Assembly: GCF_012844345.1 (NCBI RefSeq) | Contig: NZ_CP051625.1 | Span: 1,550,001 to 1,614,000 of the forward strand | Source: Pseudomonas sp. gcc21 | GTDB lineage: Bacteria > Pseudomonadota > Gammaproteobacteria > Pseudomonadales > Pseudomonadaceae | Direction of reading: 5' to 3' | DNA length: 64,000 nt | In this document: piece by piece, positions 40,299 through 49,744 of the stretch | Numbering within the stretch: position 1 is the first letter of the stretch | Layout of the letters: every line of letters begins with the position of its first letter | The notes under the pieces: model-generated | What the model saw: only the letters and a program-made list of their open reading frames with translations | Database searches by the model: none | Told to the model about the DNA's origin: nothing | Program-made: the position numbers and the translations under genes

Positions 40299-41933
40299 AT
40301 GCGCTTAATACCCAAAACAGTACTCGCCTGCGTGACGCTGAGCGTTGCAGGCTGCGTAACCACGCCCGGGCAACAGACACCGTTGTCCAAGCCGGCCGAA
40401 GTTATTGCAGAACAGAAACAGAACCTGACGGACTTCATCGATGGAATGAACGCCTCGGAAGAGGCTCGTACGCAGGAAGTAGACAAACTGCTGGCTCAGC
40501 CAAGGATCGATCCGCTTACGGATTATCTGGCGGAACGTCCTATTGATCTTCGATATATTCCGCACCGCCAACGCGTCGCCAGGGAACGGGACAAGCGTTG
40601 TGACGAGGTCGGTGAACGCTACGCCGATATGGCTCCTACTGTCGAAAACCTGGCCCAGCTGAAGGAGCTATACAGCCACTCCTGCTACGCCCAGGTCAAC
40701 GCGTTCGAGCGGCGCGTAAATAAAGCCCTCGCCAAGTACAGTCCGGCCCAGTCCTATAGCCCGTTCCCGCCTTTTATGGTCGGTCTCGTTTCGGCAATAT
40801 CCAAAGTGACGGATCCGCAGCCGGAAGCAAAACAGCCTGACGCCAGGGACGGTTCGAGCAGTCGAGCCGCAGCCAAGCCGCCCGTCAACGAGGCCGGCAT
40901 GCAGGTCAGCAAGGCCACCGAGCAACCCGCCGGGGCATCCGACAATTCGGCCGCTGCGCGCGCCCCTATTGCCGAAACACGTACAGCCTCTACAAGCACC
41001 ACTGAAACGGTAGCGCGCGCCGCCGAAGCACCGCCATCTGCCACATCTGAAACGGAACGCAAACAGGCCGGGGCTGAATCCGCTGCATCCAGGCCGCAGG
41101 TGGCAGCTGCCACTCAGCCCGCGCCAGCACCTGCACCAGCCACCACCGCAGCGCCCGCCGCAAAGCCCGCGTCAACATCCAAACCCGGCTCTACGCTCGA
41201 CAAGGATAGCCGCAAACACGCCAATAACTGCTACCTGCTGTTCGCCATCCGTAACTATCAGGAGGCGCACGGCGCCTGCCTGTCGGCTGCCCGTGCCGGC
41301 GATGCCAAGTCGCAGCATCATATCGCCTCGCTGGCACGTATCAGTAATGAAGCCGATGCTGCTGTTCATTGGTCAAAGTTGTCCGCCGAGCAGGGGTATG
41401 GTCCCGGCCAGCTATTGCTGGCTGATCTTTATACCAAGGGTGAAGGCGCGGTACGCGACGAGGCGCGCGCGCTTGAGCTGGTTGAACAGGCCGCAAGCCA
41501 GGGCCTGGCCGAAGCGCGTTTCCGCGCCGGCCAGGCTTACCTACAAGGCAAGGGCACGGAACCTGACCAGGCCAGGGCACTACAACACCTTGAGCAAGCT
41601 GCAGCGCAGAACCATCTGGCAGCCCAGCTGGCCCTGGCCGAGCAGTACAGCTCCGGTGCACAACCCAATGCCAGCAAATCCAGAGAGTGGCTCAAGCGAG
41701 CCGCTGCCCAACAATCTGCCGAGGCACAGTACACACTCGGTCTGAGCTACGCCCAGGGTACCCCTGACGGCCAGGAAGCGCTTGAAGCGTACGTCTGGCT
41801 CAGCAAAGCCCTGCTCAATGGCGAAACCCGCGCGCGGTCCCACCTTGAGCGGATCGCCAGATCCCTGACACCCGAGCAACTCCAGCTCGGGCAACAACGA
41901 GTCCAGTCGGACATGCGAGGCAGACGTTCGTGA
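40299..41933 (+). CDS. Sel1-repeat lipoprotein
   Basis: A 544-residue exported lipoprotein. The N-terminus MRLIPKTVLACVTLSVAGCVTT has a lipobox (VAGC, Cys19). The next ~140 residues are soluble and not recognised. Residues about 185-300 form an Ala/Pro/Thr-rich spacer. The C-terminal 240 residues hold about five Sel1-like TPR units (for example YGPGQLLLADLYTKGEGAVRDEARALELVEQAASQGLAEARFRAGQAYLQGKGTEPDQARALQHLEQAA). Sel1 proteins scaffold protein complexes. Its stop overlaps the start of the GGDEF/EAL gene, so the two are translationally coupled and may act together in the envelope. Function unknown. Confidence 0.82.
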   Translation: MRLIPKTVLACVTLSVAGCVTTPGQQTPLSKPAEVIAEQKQNLTDFIDGMNASEEARTQEVDKLLAQPRIDPLTDYLAERPIDLRYIPHRQRVARERDKRCDEVGERYADMAPTVENLAQLKELYSHSCYAQVNAFERRVNKALAKYSPAQSYSPFPPFMVGLVSAISKVTDPQPEAKQPDARDGSSSRAAAKPPVNEAGMQVSKATEQPAGASDNSAAARAPIAETRTASTSTTETVARAAEAPPSATSETERKQAGAESAASRPQVAAATQPAPAPAPATTAAPAAKPASTSKPGSTLDKDSRKHANNCYLLFAIRNYQEAHGACLSAARAGDAKSQHHIASLARISNEADAAVHWSKLSAEQGYGPGQLLLADLYTKGEGAVRDEARALELVEQAASQGLAEARFRAGQAYLQGKGTEPDQARALQHLEQAAAQNHLAAQLALAEQYSSGAQPNASKSREWLKRAAAQQSAEAQYTLGLSYAQGTPDGQEALEAYVWLSKALLNGETRARSHLERIARSLTPEQLQLGQQRVQSDMRGRRS

Positions 41934-44272
41934 GAGTCGAAGGAATGACTCCGGTCAAACGGTCCATCATGATAGTTCTCGGGCTTTTGGTCGGCCTTTT
42001 CATCATCGGCATGTGGCTCATGTCCAGCCTCAACCTGGACTTTGCCCAGAAAACCATGTCGCAACTGCGCCAGCATCAGATCGCTGACACCTTCCATGCC
42101 AATCTGGACCGTATCAATGCACATCACCGGTTGATGGAGCAGAACACCCGCGAGCTGGCGCGCATGGGGCAGCTTTTCGGCAAACAGCAATCCCTGACCG
42201 GCCGGCATAACAAGCAGGAATTGGAAGAAGCCCTGGCGCAGACGCTGAATGATGTCGAGGGCGTGAGCGGTGGCGGAATCTGGTTTGCTCCTGACGCCTA
42301 CCAGCCGGGGCCTTTCGCCGTTTACGGTTTTAAGGTCGGGGATCAGCTGGAAGTGGTAAGCGATGATATCAACTATGCCGAGCGCGACTGGTATGCGCAG
42401 ATCGAGCCTCCCAATGAGCGTATCTGGGATATGGGAACTCGATTCTACTGGAGCCCCGCCTATTACCACTCAAGCACGGACAAGGTTGTAGTCAGCCTCA
42501 GCACGCCGATACGCGATGAACAGCAGCAGGTCATTGGCCTGGCATCCACCGACTGGCGAGCAGATGAGATCATCCGCATGGTCAGCCGCGTGGAAGTCAC
42601 ACCCGGCACCTTCTCCTTCCTGATCGACTCCGACAATCGCAACCTGTCCAGCCTGTCCCGCGCCGATGATGTACGCCGCGCACAACAGCTGATGGACGCC
42701 ATTTCACGCAGCGAACTACACAAGCAAACCAACAAGATCCAGCCGCCGGATATTCTTTCCAGCCCCTTGATCGCCTCTCCGATGCAGCGCATGACGCTGA
42801 CGGTGAACGATGAACCCTACGCACTGTTCTTTTCGGAGACCGTCGCGGGTATGGTGTTCGGTATCGGCGTGCCCAAGGCAGAAATAGATGCCGCCATGAC
42901 ACCCATGCGCGAGCGCAATCTGCGTATCGCAGCGATCATCGGCATTATTTTCCTGATACTCGCCGGGCTGGTGCTCTATATCATCGCCGGCACGCTGCGC
43001 CAGCTGAGCAATCTGTATACCGACTCACTGACCAGGATGCCGAACCGGGAAAAGTTGCTTGAGGACCTGCGCAAGACCGACTCAGCCGCCCTGCTGCTAC
43101 TCAATCTGGATGCGTTCAAGCAGGTCAATGATTTTTACGGCCACGAGTGCGGCGACCACGTCATCATCAAACTGGCTGAAGCTTTGCAACGTTTCATGAC
43201 GAGCCGGGCCGCCTGGCGCAATTGTCAGCTGTACAGCATGCCTGGGGATGAGATGGCGATCGTTATCCCCGGGCACCACGCCCCCGCCTCGCTGCCGCCA
43301 CGTCTGGAAGAGGTGGCCAAGTTCATCACGCTGATGGATATCACCTGGCAAGGCCATGATATCCCCCTGAACGCTACTATCGGCGCGGCCAGCACGGTAC
43401 AGCCTGACAATTCACGGATGAACGGCGAACAGTTGCTGCCCTCTGCAAGCATGGCGCTCAAACTGGCCCGTCTCAGCCGCGTCAGCCACTTCGTTTATGA
43501 TCCGGCTAACCGGGTACGTGAAGGCTATGAGCAGAACCTGATCTGGGCCAATCGCCTGAAGAACGCTCTCGACGAAGGCCGCATCGTTCCGTTCTTTCAG
43601 CCGATCCTCGATGTCCGCAGCGGGCGCATCGACAAATTTGAATGCCTCGCGCGGATGATTGACCTCAACGGGCACGCGGTCAGCCCTGAACAATTCCTGC
43701 CGATTGCCAAGAAGATTCGCCTGTACCGATTCATCACCCGGGCAATGATCGAACAGTGCTTCCAGCGTTTCGCCAACTGCCGATACGATTTTTCGGTCAA
43801 CCTGTGCTGTGAGGATCTGCTCGACGCTGAGCTCACCTCGTTCATCCTCGAACAACTGGACGGGAACGAACTGGCTAACCGGGTCATTTTTGAGATTCTG
43901 GAATCCCAGGGGATCGAAAACTACAGCCAGGTTCGGGAGTTCATCGACAAGGTGAAAGCCATGGGTGCACGCATCGCGATCGATGATTTCGGCACGGGCT
44001 ACTCCAACTTTGAACACCTGCTGCGTCTGAATATCGATCTGATAAAAATTGACGGCAGCCTGATCAGCCGTCTCGACGACAGCGAAGATGCGCTGACCCT
44101 CACCCGAGGCATCGTTCAGTCGGCCAGGGAAATGGGCGTTCACACCGTGGCGGAATACGTGCACAGCCCTGAAGTGCTGGAGCAGGTTCAGGCATTGGGA
44201 ATCGACTATGCACAGGGCGCCTATATCGGGATGCCCGCCGGCGTATTGATCACCGAGGTGGAGCTGGTCTAG
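41930..44272 (+). CDS. Membrane GGDEF/EAL protein with sensor domain, PDE-type
   Basis: A 780-residue cyclic-di-GMP enzyme. A membrane helix (about 11-32) and another near 325-345 enclose a periplasmic Cache-like sensor (VSGGGIWFAPDAYQPGPFAVYGFKV). The GGDEF domain (about 355-500) is degenerate: the active loop reads MPGDEMA instead of GGDEF. The EAL domain keeps the key acids: Glu in FECLARM (ECL for EAL), Asn in FSVNLC, Glu in FEILES, Asp-Asp in IAIDDFGTGYSN, Lys in LIKIDGS and Glu in VAEYV. It is therefore probably a phosphodiesterase. The start GTG at 41930 overlaps the preceding stop; an ATG at 41945 lacks room for a ribosome site. Confidence 0.88.
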   Translation: MRVEGMTPVKRSIMIVLGLLVGLFIIGMWLMSSLNLDFAQKTMSQLRQHQIADTFHANLDRINAHHRLMEQNTRELARMGQLFGKQQSLTGRHNKQELEEALAQTLNDVEGVSGGGIWFAPDAYQPGPFAVYGFKVGDQLEVVSDDINYAERDWYAQIEPPNERIWDMGTRFYWSPAYYHSSTDKVVVSLSTPIRDEQQQVIGLASTDWRADEIIRMVSRVEVTPGTFSFLIDSDNRNLSSLSRADDVRRAQQLMDAISRSELHKQTNKIQPPDILSSPLIASPMQRMTLTVNDEPYALFFSETVAGMVFGIGVPKAEIDAAMTPMRERNLRIAAIIGIIFLILAGLVLYIIAGTLRQLSNLYTDSLTRMPNREKLLEDLRKTDSAALLLLNLDAFKQVNDFYGHECGDHVIIKLAEALQRFMTSRAAWRNCQLYSMPGDEMAIVIPGHHAPASLPPRLEEVAKFITLMDITWQGHDIPLNATIGAASTVQPDNSRMNGEQLLPSASMALKLARLSRVSHFVYDPANRVREGYEQNLIWANRLKNALDEGRIVPFFQPILDVRSGRIDKFECLARMIDLNGHAVSPEQFLPIAKKIRLYRFITRAMIEQCFQRFANCRYDFSVNLCCEDLLDAELTSFILEQLDGNELANRVIFEILESQGIENYSQVREFIDKVKAMGARIAIDDFGTGYSNFEHLLRLNIDLIKIDGSLISRLDDSEDALTLTRGIVQSAREMGVHTVAEYVHSPEVLEQVQALGIDYAQGAYIGMPAGVLITEVELV

Positions 44273-44365
44273 CGCGCCGGAACCTTGAGCCGCAGAGGGA
44301 TCCAAGCATTGATGGCAGCGTCCGGCAGTCCTATGCTCGGCGCCACTGAAATGCAGGAGTAGCGT

Positions 44366-45364
44366 ATGCCTTCCCCCGTCGTGCCGTTGTCGATCCTGGA
44401 TCTGTGTCCTGTTCCCGAAGGTTCTGGACCAAGGCAAGCGCTTCACAACAGCCTGGCGTTGGCCAGATATGCAGAACAGCAAGGCTATAACCGTTTCTGG
44501 GTGGCCGAACACCACAACATGACGGGTATTGCCAGTGCTGCCACCTCAGTGGTCATGGGTTATCTGGCAGCCGGTACCGAGCGCATACGCATTGGATCCG
44601 GCGGCATCATGTTGCCTAACCACGCTCCGCTGCAGATCGCCGAACAGTTTGGCACCCTTGAGTCACTCTACCCCGGCAGGATCGATCTCGGGCTGGGGCG
44701 CGCGCCGGGCAGCGACCAGGTAGCCGCCCAGGCGCTGCGACGTGGCCGTGGAGACGGCAGTGACTTTCCCGAATTACTCGATCAGCTACGCCAGCTGTTC
44801 GCCGAACCCGAGCCGGGCCAGCGCCTGCGAGCAGTACCGGGCGCAGGGCTCAAGGTTCCAATCTGGCTGCTGGGCTCCAGCACTTTCAGCGCGCAGCTGG
44901 CAGCACAACTGGGTTTACCGTTCGCCTTCGCCGGACAATTCTCACCCGACTACATGCACGCCGCGTTTCGCACCTACCGCCAACATTTCGAGCCGTCGGA
45001 AACTCTCGACAAACCTCACTTGATGCTGGGCATCAATGCCTATGTTGCCTCCAGCAAGGAGCAGGCGCATAGGCTTTCGACCTCTCATCAGCAGTCCTTT
45101 CTGAACCTGATACGTGGTCGCCCCGGTCCTTTGCCGCCACCGGTTGAAGACATGGAAGCCCTCTGGCAACCGCACGAAAAACACAGCGTTCTTTCTACGC
45201 TGGCTGGCACCTTGGTGGGTGACGAAGCAACCGTTGGGCAGCAATTGGACGAGCTGCTGGAGCGCACGCAGGTTGATGAGCTGATTGTGGCCAGCGCAAT
45301 TTATGACCAGACGCTGCGACACGACAGCTACCAGCGCCTGATGCAGATAGCCTCGGCCCGTTAA
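44366..45364 (+). CDS. LLM-class flavin-dependent oxidoreductase
   Basis: A 332-residue luciferase-family monooxygenase (FMN-dependent, using reduced flavin). Typical of the MsnO8/YhbW subgroup are [93 protein letters not shown]. These form a TIM barrel with the His-His pair. The ATG has AGGAG eight bases upstream. It precedes a P450 by 71 bases on the same strand and could be co-transcribed. The substrate is unknown. Confidence 0.85.
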   Translation: MPSPVVPLSILDLCPVPEGSGPRQALHNSLALARYAEQQGYNRFWVAEHHNMTGIASAATSVVMGYLAAGTERIRIGSGGIMLPNHAPLQIAEQFGTLESLYPGRIDLGLGRAPGSDQVAAQALRRGRGDGSDFPELLDQLRQLFAEPEPGQRLRAVPGAGLKVPIWLLGSSTFSAQLAAQLGLPFAFAGQFSPDYMHAAFRTYRQHFEPSETLDKPHLMLGINAYVASSKEQAHRLSTSHQQSFLNLIRGRPGPLPPPVEDMEALWQPHEKHSVLSTLAGTLVGDEATVGQQLDELLERTQVDELIVASAIYDQTLRHDSYQRLMQIASAR

Positions 45365-45435
45365 GGTATCGGCCTCGAACTTTTGAACCGGCACCCTTTC
45401 CATATCCCTATCGACGGCGCTGACAGGGGTATCTG

Positions 45436-46686
45436 ATGCAATCCATTCCACGCGACGACACCTTTGACGTTTCTCTGGCGCTACTGAAGGACGGTTACCG
45501 CTTTATCTCGAGACGCTGCGCCCAACACAATACCGATGCCTTCCACACGCGCATCATGCTCCGACCGGTCACCTGCGTCATGGGTGAAGATGCAGCCCGC
45601 ATGTTCTACGAGCCGGGACGCTTCACCCGCAAGATGGCTATGCCGCCGATGACGCTGATGTCGCTGCAGGACACCGGCAGCGTGATGACCTTGGACGGCG
45701 CAGCGCATGAGCATCGCAAGAAGATGTTCATGTCATTGATGGGCCCGGATAGCCTCGGTGAGATTGTTTCGCTGTTTGAGCGCTACTGGCGCGACCGTTT
45801 GTCAGTATGGGCGCAACGTCCCGGCATTACTCTGCATCATGAATCCGAAGAGATAATCTGCCGCGCAGTGTGCGAATGGGCAGGTATAGCGTTGCCGGAC
45901 GCTGAGGTTCGCGATAGAACCCGTGAGCTGTCCGCGATGATCGAGGGAGCCGGGGCAATTGGCCCGCGCAACTGGAAAGGTCTGGCGCTGCGCGCCCGCA
46001 CCGAACGCTGGGCACGGGATCTGATCGATCAGGTACGCGCGGTGCCCTCCTCCGAAGAGCCTGATAGACCTATCGAAATCCTTGCCCGGCATCGAGCGTC
46101 CAATGGCGAATTACTGAGCACAAAGGTCGCCGCCGTCGAATTGCTCAACCTGCTCAGACCCACAGTCGCCGTCGCTCGCTATGTGACCTTCATAGCGCTG
46201 GCGTTACATCGCCATCCTGAGTACCGCGATAAACTGCTGCAGGATGAAGAGCGCTGGCTGAAGCCCTTTGTCCAGGAGGTGCGGCGGTTCTATCCTTTTT
46301 TCCCGATCATAGCCGGCAACGCCACCCAGGCTTTTGACTGGCACGGTGAGCATTTCAGCAAAGGCAGCTGGGTCGTTCTGGATATCTACGGCACCAACCA
46401 TGATCCGCGCAGCTGGGATCAACCCACGCGTTTTCTACCTGAACGTTTCGAGCAGTGGGACGAGAGCCCTCACAACTTTCTACCCCAGGGGGGCGGCGAG
46501 TTCTTATCCGGGCATCGCTGCGCAGGGGAATGGATGACTATAGAACTAATGAAGTCCGCAACCAGGCTGCTGACGAAGGGTATGAGCTATGAAGTCGTGC
46601 CTCAGGATCTATCCATTGACATGTCTCGCATGCCGGCCATTCCCGAAAGTCGATTCATCATCCGCCAGATCAAGCGAACCGATTGA
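45436..46686 (+). CDS. CYP152-like cytochrome P450 (fatty-acid peroxygenase/decarboxylase family)
   Basis: A 416-residue soluble P450. The ExxR motif is Glu281-Arg284 (EVRRFYPFFP); the heme-ligand Cys362 is in PQGGGEFLSGHRCAGEW. The family hallmark is LLRPTVAVARYV: Arg241-Pro242 replaces the acid-alcohol pair, the arrangement by which CYP152 enzymes bind the fatty-acid carboxylate and use H2O2. The distal-pocket residue that is His85 in the OleT decarboxylase and Gln85 in P450-BSbeta aligns with Met84 here (SVMTLDGAAHEHRK). It may hydroxylate or decarboxylate fatty acids; which one is uncertain. It follows a luciferase-type gene. Confidence 0.87.
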   Translation: MQSIPRDDTFDVSLALLKDGYRFISRRCAQHNTDAFHTRIMLRPVTCVMGEDAARMFYEPGRFTRKMAMPPMTLMSLQDTGSVMTLDGAAHEHRKKMFMSLMGPDSLGEIVSLFERYWRDRLSVWAQRPGITLHHESEEIICRAVCEWAGIALPDAEVRDRTRELSAMIEGAGAIGPRNWKGLALRARTERWARDLIDQVRAVPSSEEPDRPIEILARHRASNGELLSTKVAAVELLNLLRPTVAVARYVTFIALALHRHPEYRDKLLQDEERWLKPFVQEVRRFYPFFPIIAGNATQAFDWHGEHFSKGSWVVLDIYGTNHDPRSWDQPTRFLPERFEQWDESPHNFLPQGGGEFLSGHRCAGEWMTIELMKSATRLLTKGMSYEVVPQDLSIDMSRMPAIPESRFIIRQIKRTD

Positions 46687-46767
46687 CCTGGCGCAACAGG
46701 GCCTACCCGAAAATAACTGCCAAAGGTATTTGCCGAGCCCCCAACAACTGCATAGAATGCGCAGCAC

Positions 46768-46841
46768 GCGGGTGTAGCTCAATGGTAGAGCAGAAGCTTC
46801 CCAAGCTTACGACGAGGGTTCGATTCCCTTCACCCGCTCCA
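46768..46841 (+). tRNA. tRNA-Gly (anticodon CCC)
   Basis: A 74-base cloverleaf including an encoded CCA end. Acceptor stem GCGGGTG/CACCCGC, D arm GCTC/GAGC, anticodon loop TTCCCAA, T arm GAGGG-TTCGATT-CCCTT and discriminator T then CCA are all visible. The anticodon CCC reads GGG glycine codons. The last pair of the anticodon stem is a G-A mismatch. The amber-interrupted acyltransferase begins 208 bases downstream. Confidence 0.95.
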
Positions 46842-47049
46842 TTCCCGCATTGTTCGATTCAATATCCCTGACGCCGCATTTAATTTCCCGCAGACGCTGC
46901 ATTGCGTTGCTATTGGCACTCCCCTGCACGGCGTAAACCTCTAAACCCCTACACGCGTTCTCTCTCGCCTTTTCGCAGAACTACGTCACGGTTCTAGCAA
47001 GCCGCCTCAGGTAGCATCGCTTTTATATCAGGGAAACCGGGGCGGACAT

Positions 47050-49062
47050 ATGAAGCCGACCAGAACATTCAGGGATGACATCAACGGTCTGCGCGCATGG
47101 GCGGTCGTCTCGGTCATACTGTTTCACTTCCACGTGCCCGGATTTGCTGGCGGCTTCGTAGGGGTTGATATCTTCTTCGTGATTTCGGGTTTTCTGATGA
47201 CCGGAATCATCATCCGCGGGCTGGAAGAGCCCCGCTCAGAGACCAGCAATTCCTTTTCGTTGATAGGTTTTTATCTGGCCAGGGGCGTCAGGATTATTCC
47301 AGCTTTGCTGGTTCTGTGTTTAGCGCTCCTCGCTATTGGCTGGTTTTTCCTGCCAGCTATCGAATACCGATCCCTCGGGGTTCATTCAACCTCCGCAGTG
47401 GGGTTTCTATCCAACTTCAAGTTCTGGGCTGAAGCGGGGTACTTCGACACCGCCTCGCATGAAAAATGGTTTCTACATACCTGGTCGCTGTCAGTTGAGT
47501 GGCAGTTCTACCTGATATTGCCACTTGTCCTTATGCTGGTCTGGAAGCTTGCTCCTGGCAGAAAGGCAGCCACCCTCGCGGCATTGGCGCTTGTTATCCT
47601 TTCGCTGGCGCTATCCGTCTTCATTTCCGACACCCACCCAGGCGCGGCCTTCTACCTGCTTCCCACCCGCGCCTGGGAAATGCTGGCGGGAGGACTGGTC
47701 TTTCTTTTGGCGGACCGGCTGTCGCTCGCTGAGCGGGCCCGCCAATGGCTATACGGTGCGGGCTTCGGCTTCATCGTGCTGTCGATTGCGGCATTTGATT
47801 CCACTACGGTCTGGCCAGGCTAGAAAGCATTGCTACCTGTACTAGGGACCGCGATGGTGCTGGTCGCCGCACGACAAAAGGCGTTGCTATCCGGCCACGT
47901 AGTGATTCAGCGGATAGGCGATTGGTCCTATTCCCTGTATCTGTGGCATTGGCCCCTTGCTGTCGCGCTCGTTTATCTAGGTTTACAGGGCGATACCATC
48001 GCCATCCTCTGCAGTCTGATCCTCACGTTCTTGTTGGGCTGGCTGTCATTCAGGTTGGTGGAAGGTCCCACACGGTCACGGTTGAAGATGCCCGTGACGG
48101 CGACCACAAGCGTACTGGCATGCGCGGCAGCGCTCGCAGCCGCGCCGGGCGTCGGTATCTATTTGCAGAACGGCGTGCCTGGTCGGCTATCTGCCGAGGT
48201 CGAAGGCATATTCGCCGAAGCCGAGAACAGGAATCCGCGCATGGAAGAATGCCATGCCGTAGACGGACGAAACGTCCCCGGCTGTACCTACGGAGGGGAC
48301 ACGCTCGGAGCCATTGTCATCGGCGACAGCCATGCCGCTTCCGTCGTTCGCTCGGTCGAGAAGGCTCTGCCCTCCGAGCAGCTGCACGTACTGGACTGGA
48401 CGCTCAACACCTGCCAGACGATACGGGGACTGAAGAAGGCTAACGATCCCGACTTTCCCTGCGAGGCGTTTATCGAACAGGCGTTATTGCTGAACGCTGA
48501 TATTGAGCCGCACGTCCCGCTGATTATCGTAAACAGGCTCTCAGGCCTGCTTTTCGGGCAGAACGAAGGGCCTGGCCCCGGTATTCAGCCGCCCAGTAAA
48601 TACCTGTCAGAACTTCGAACGGCCCGGGACGAAACCTATAGAAACGAAATGAAGGAGAGCTTCGTTCAAACCGTATGTGAGTTCAGCAAAACCAGGGACG
48701 TGTTCATTCTGGGCCCTATTCCCGAGTTGATACTGGACGTGCCAAAAACAATGGGCAGGGCCGCTCAGCTAGGCAAGCCCACGCGAGTAAGCATCACGAC
48801 TCAGGATTATCTGCAAAGGCATCAGTTTGCTCTGGACACCCTGGGGCAGGCAGTCGAAAAATGTAACGCCCAGGTCCTTGATCCCACCCCCTTTCTCTGC
48901 GATGAGATCGCCTGTTATGGCGATGAAAACGGTCTGCCACTTTATTATGACGACGACCATCTGAATGAGCGGGGCGGGAATCGTCTGATTCCCTTATTCG
49001 AAAGGGTATTTGCGAAACCGACTGACAGCCACGTACAGGCCAGCGTTGGGCAGGACCCATAA
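47050..49062 (+). pseudogene. Acyltransferase-3/SGNH (OafA-like) gene interrupted by an amber stop
   Basis: Two open frames in the same phase, 47050-47820 and 47824-49062, are separated only by TAG at 47821-47823, with WPG before it and KALLPVLGTAMVLVA after it. The upstream part is an acyltransferase-3 domain (DDINGLRAWAVVSVILFHFHVPGFAGGFVGVDIFFVISGFLMTG). The downstream part completes the membrane domain (IGDWSYSLYLWHWPLAVAL) and adds a periplasmic SGNH hydrolase-like domain (GAIVIGDSHAASVVRS ... YDDDHLNERGGNRLIP). Intact relatives of about 670 residues O-acetylate surface polysaccharides. The expected residue at the stop is probably Tyr (TAC or TAT to TAG). Restart at a TTG at 47830 is possible but would give half a protein. 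Confidence 0.85.
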
Positions 49063-49304
49063 AGCTGCACGCTCCTTCTGCACCGCCTGCCGGACTGTGG
49101 TTGCATTTATTCTGCAATGGCTTATGGTTGCGTCCTGCGTCATCTGCACCACGGAGTGCCAATGCGAAACAGTCATCAGATCACCTACAAAGCACCCTTC
49201 ACCTTTCTGGCCTGAGCCGGGGCGGTCAGCCGTACCCGGCGGTTAATCTCAACGTTTTGAAAGCGGCATCTTCAGCCGCGGTATTGTTGCGTCCAGGAGT
49301 TCAC

Positions 49305-49682
49305 ATGACGTTGCATAAGTACGCTTCCCCATCGCCACAGTCGTCATTCAATCACAGCATTCGCTGGTCGATGATTGGTCCGAGAGAGCTGGCCATGGTC
49401 ATTGGCAAACTGGATCAGCTTGATCATGACCGTCCCGGTAGTTTGCAGCGCAAAGCTCAGATTGGCAGCCAGCTCAAACTGCTGGATATGGAAAATGACA
49501 GCTTTCTCGAAGTGGAGCTGACAGGCCATGGTGAGAGTGATGCCGGGGGCGGCCGCATCTCGATATTTTCTCCGGTCGGCTCGGTACTGCTCTGTAGCGA
49601 GCCAGGCCAGGTCGTCTCTCTTCCGAGTTATTGCGGAGGGTTTCGCCTGCTGGTTGTGGAAGTGAGACAGCCGCCAGAATAA
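49305..49682 (+). CDS. GreA/GreB C-terminal-like (Rnk-type) small protein
   Basis: A 125-residue protein whose C-terminal half resembles the FKBP-like domain of GreA/GreB and Rnk: IGSQLKLLDMENDSFLEVELTGHGESDAGGGRISIFSPVGSVLLCSEPGQVVSLPSYCGGFRLLVVEV, with the SPVGSxLL pattern. The N-terminal coiled coil of Gre factors is absent. Members bind RNA polymerase; the exact role here is unknown. The frame opens at 49101, but the ATG at 49305 has a near-perfect CCAGGAGTTCAC lead and was chosen. It converges on hmp and shares a terminator with it. Confidence 0.7.
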   Translation: MTLHKYASPSPQSSFNHSIRWSMIGPRELAMVIGKLDQLDHDRPGSLQRKAQIGSQLKLLDMENDSFLEVELTGHGESDAGGGRISIFSPVGSVLLCSEPGQVVSLPSYCGGFRLLVVEVRQPPE

Positions 49683-49693
49683 AGCGCTGAGCA

Positions 49694-49721
49694 TCAGTCC
49701 GGGCATTCATGACCGGACTGA
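49694..49721. terminator. Bidirectional hairpin between the Gre-like gene and hmp
   Basis: A nine-base-pair stem, TCAGTCCGG (49694-49702) and CCGGACTGA (49713-49721), lies between two convergent genes. No strong T tract is present on either side. Confidence 0.6.
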
Positions 49722-49744
49722 CGCCAGCTGAGCGTTCAAGGCAC

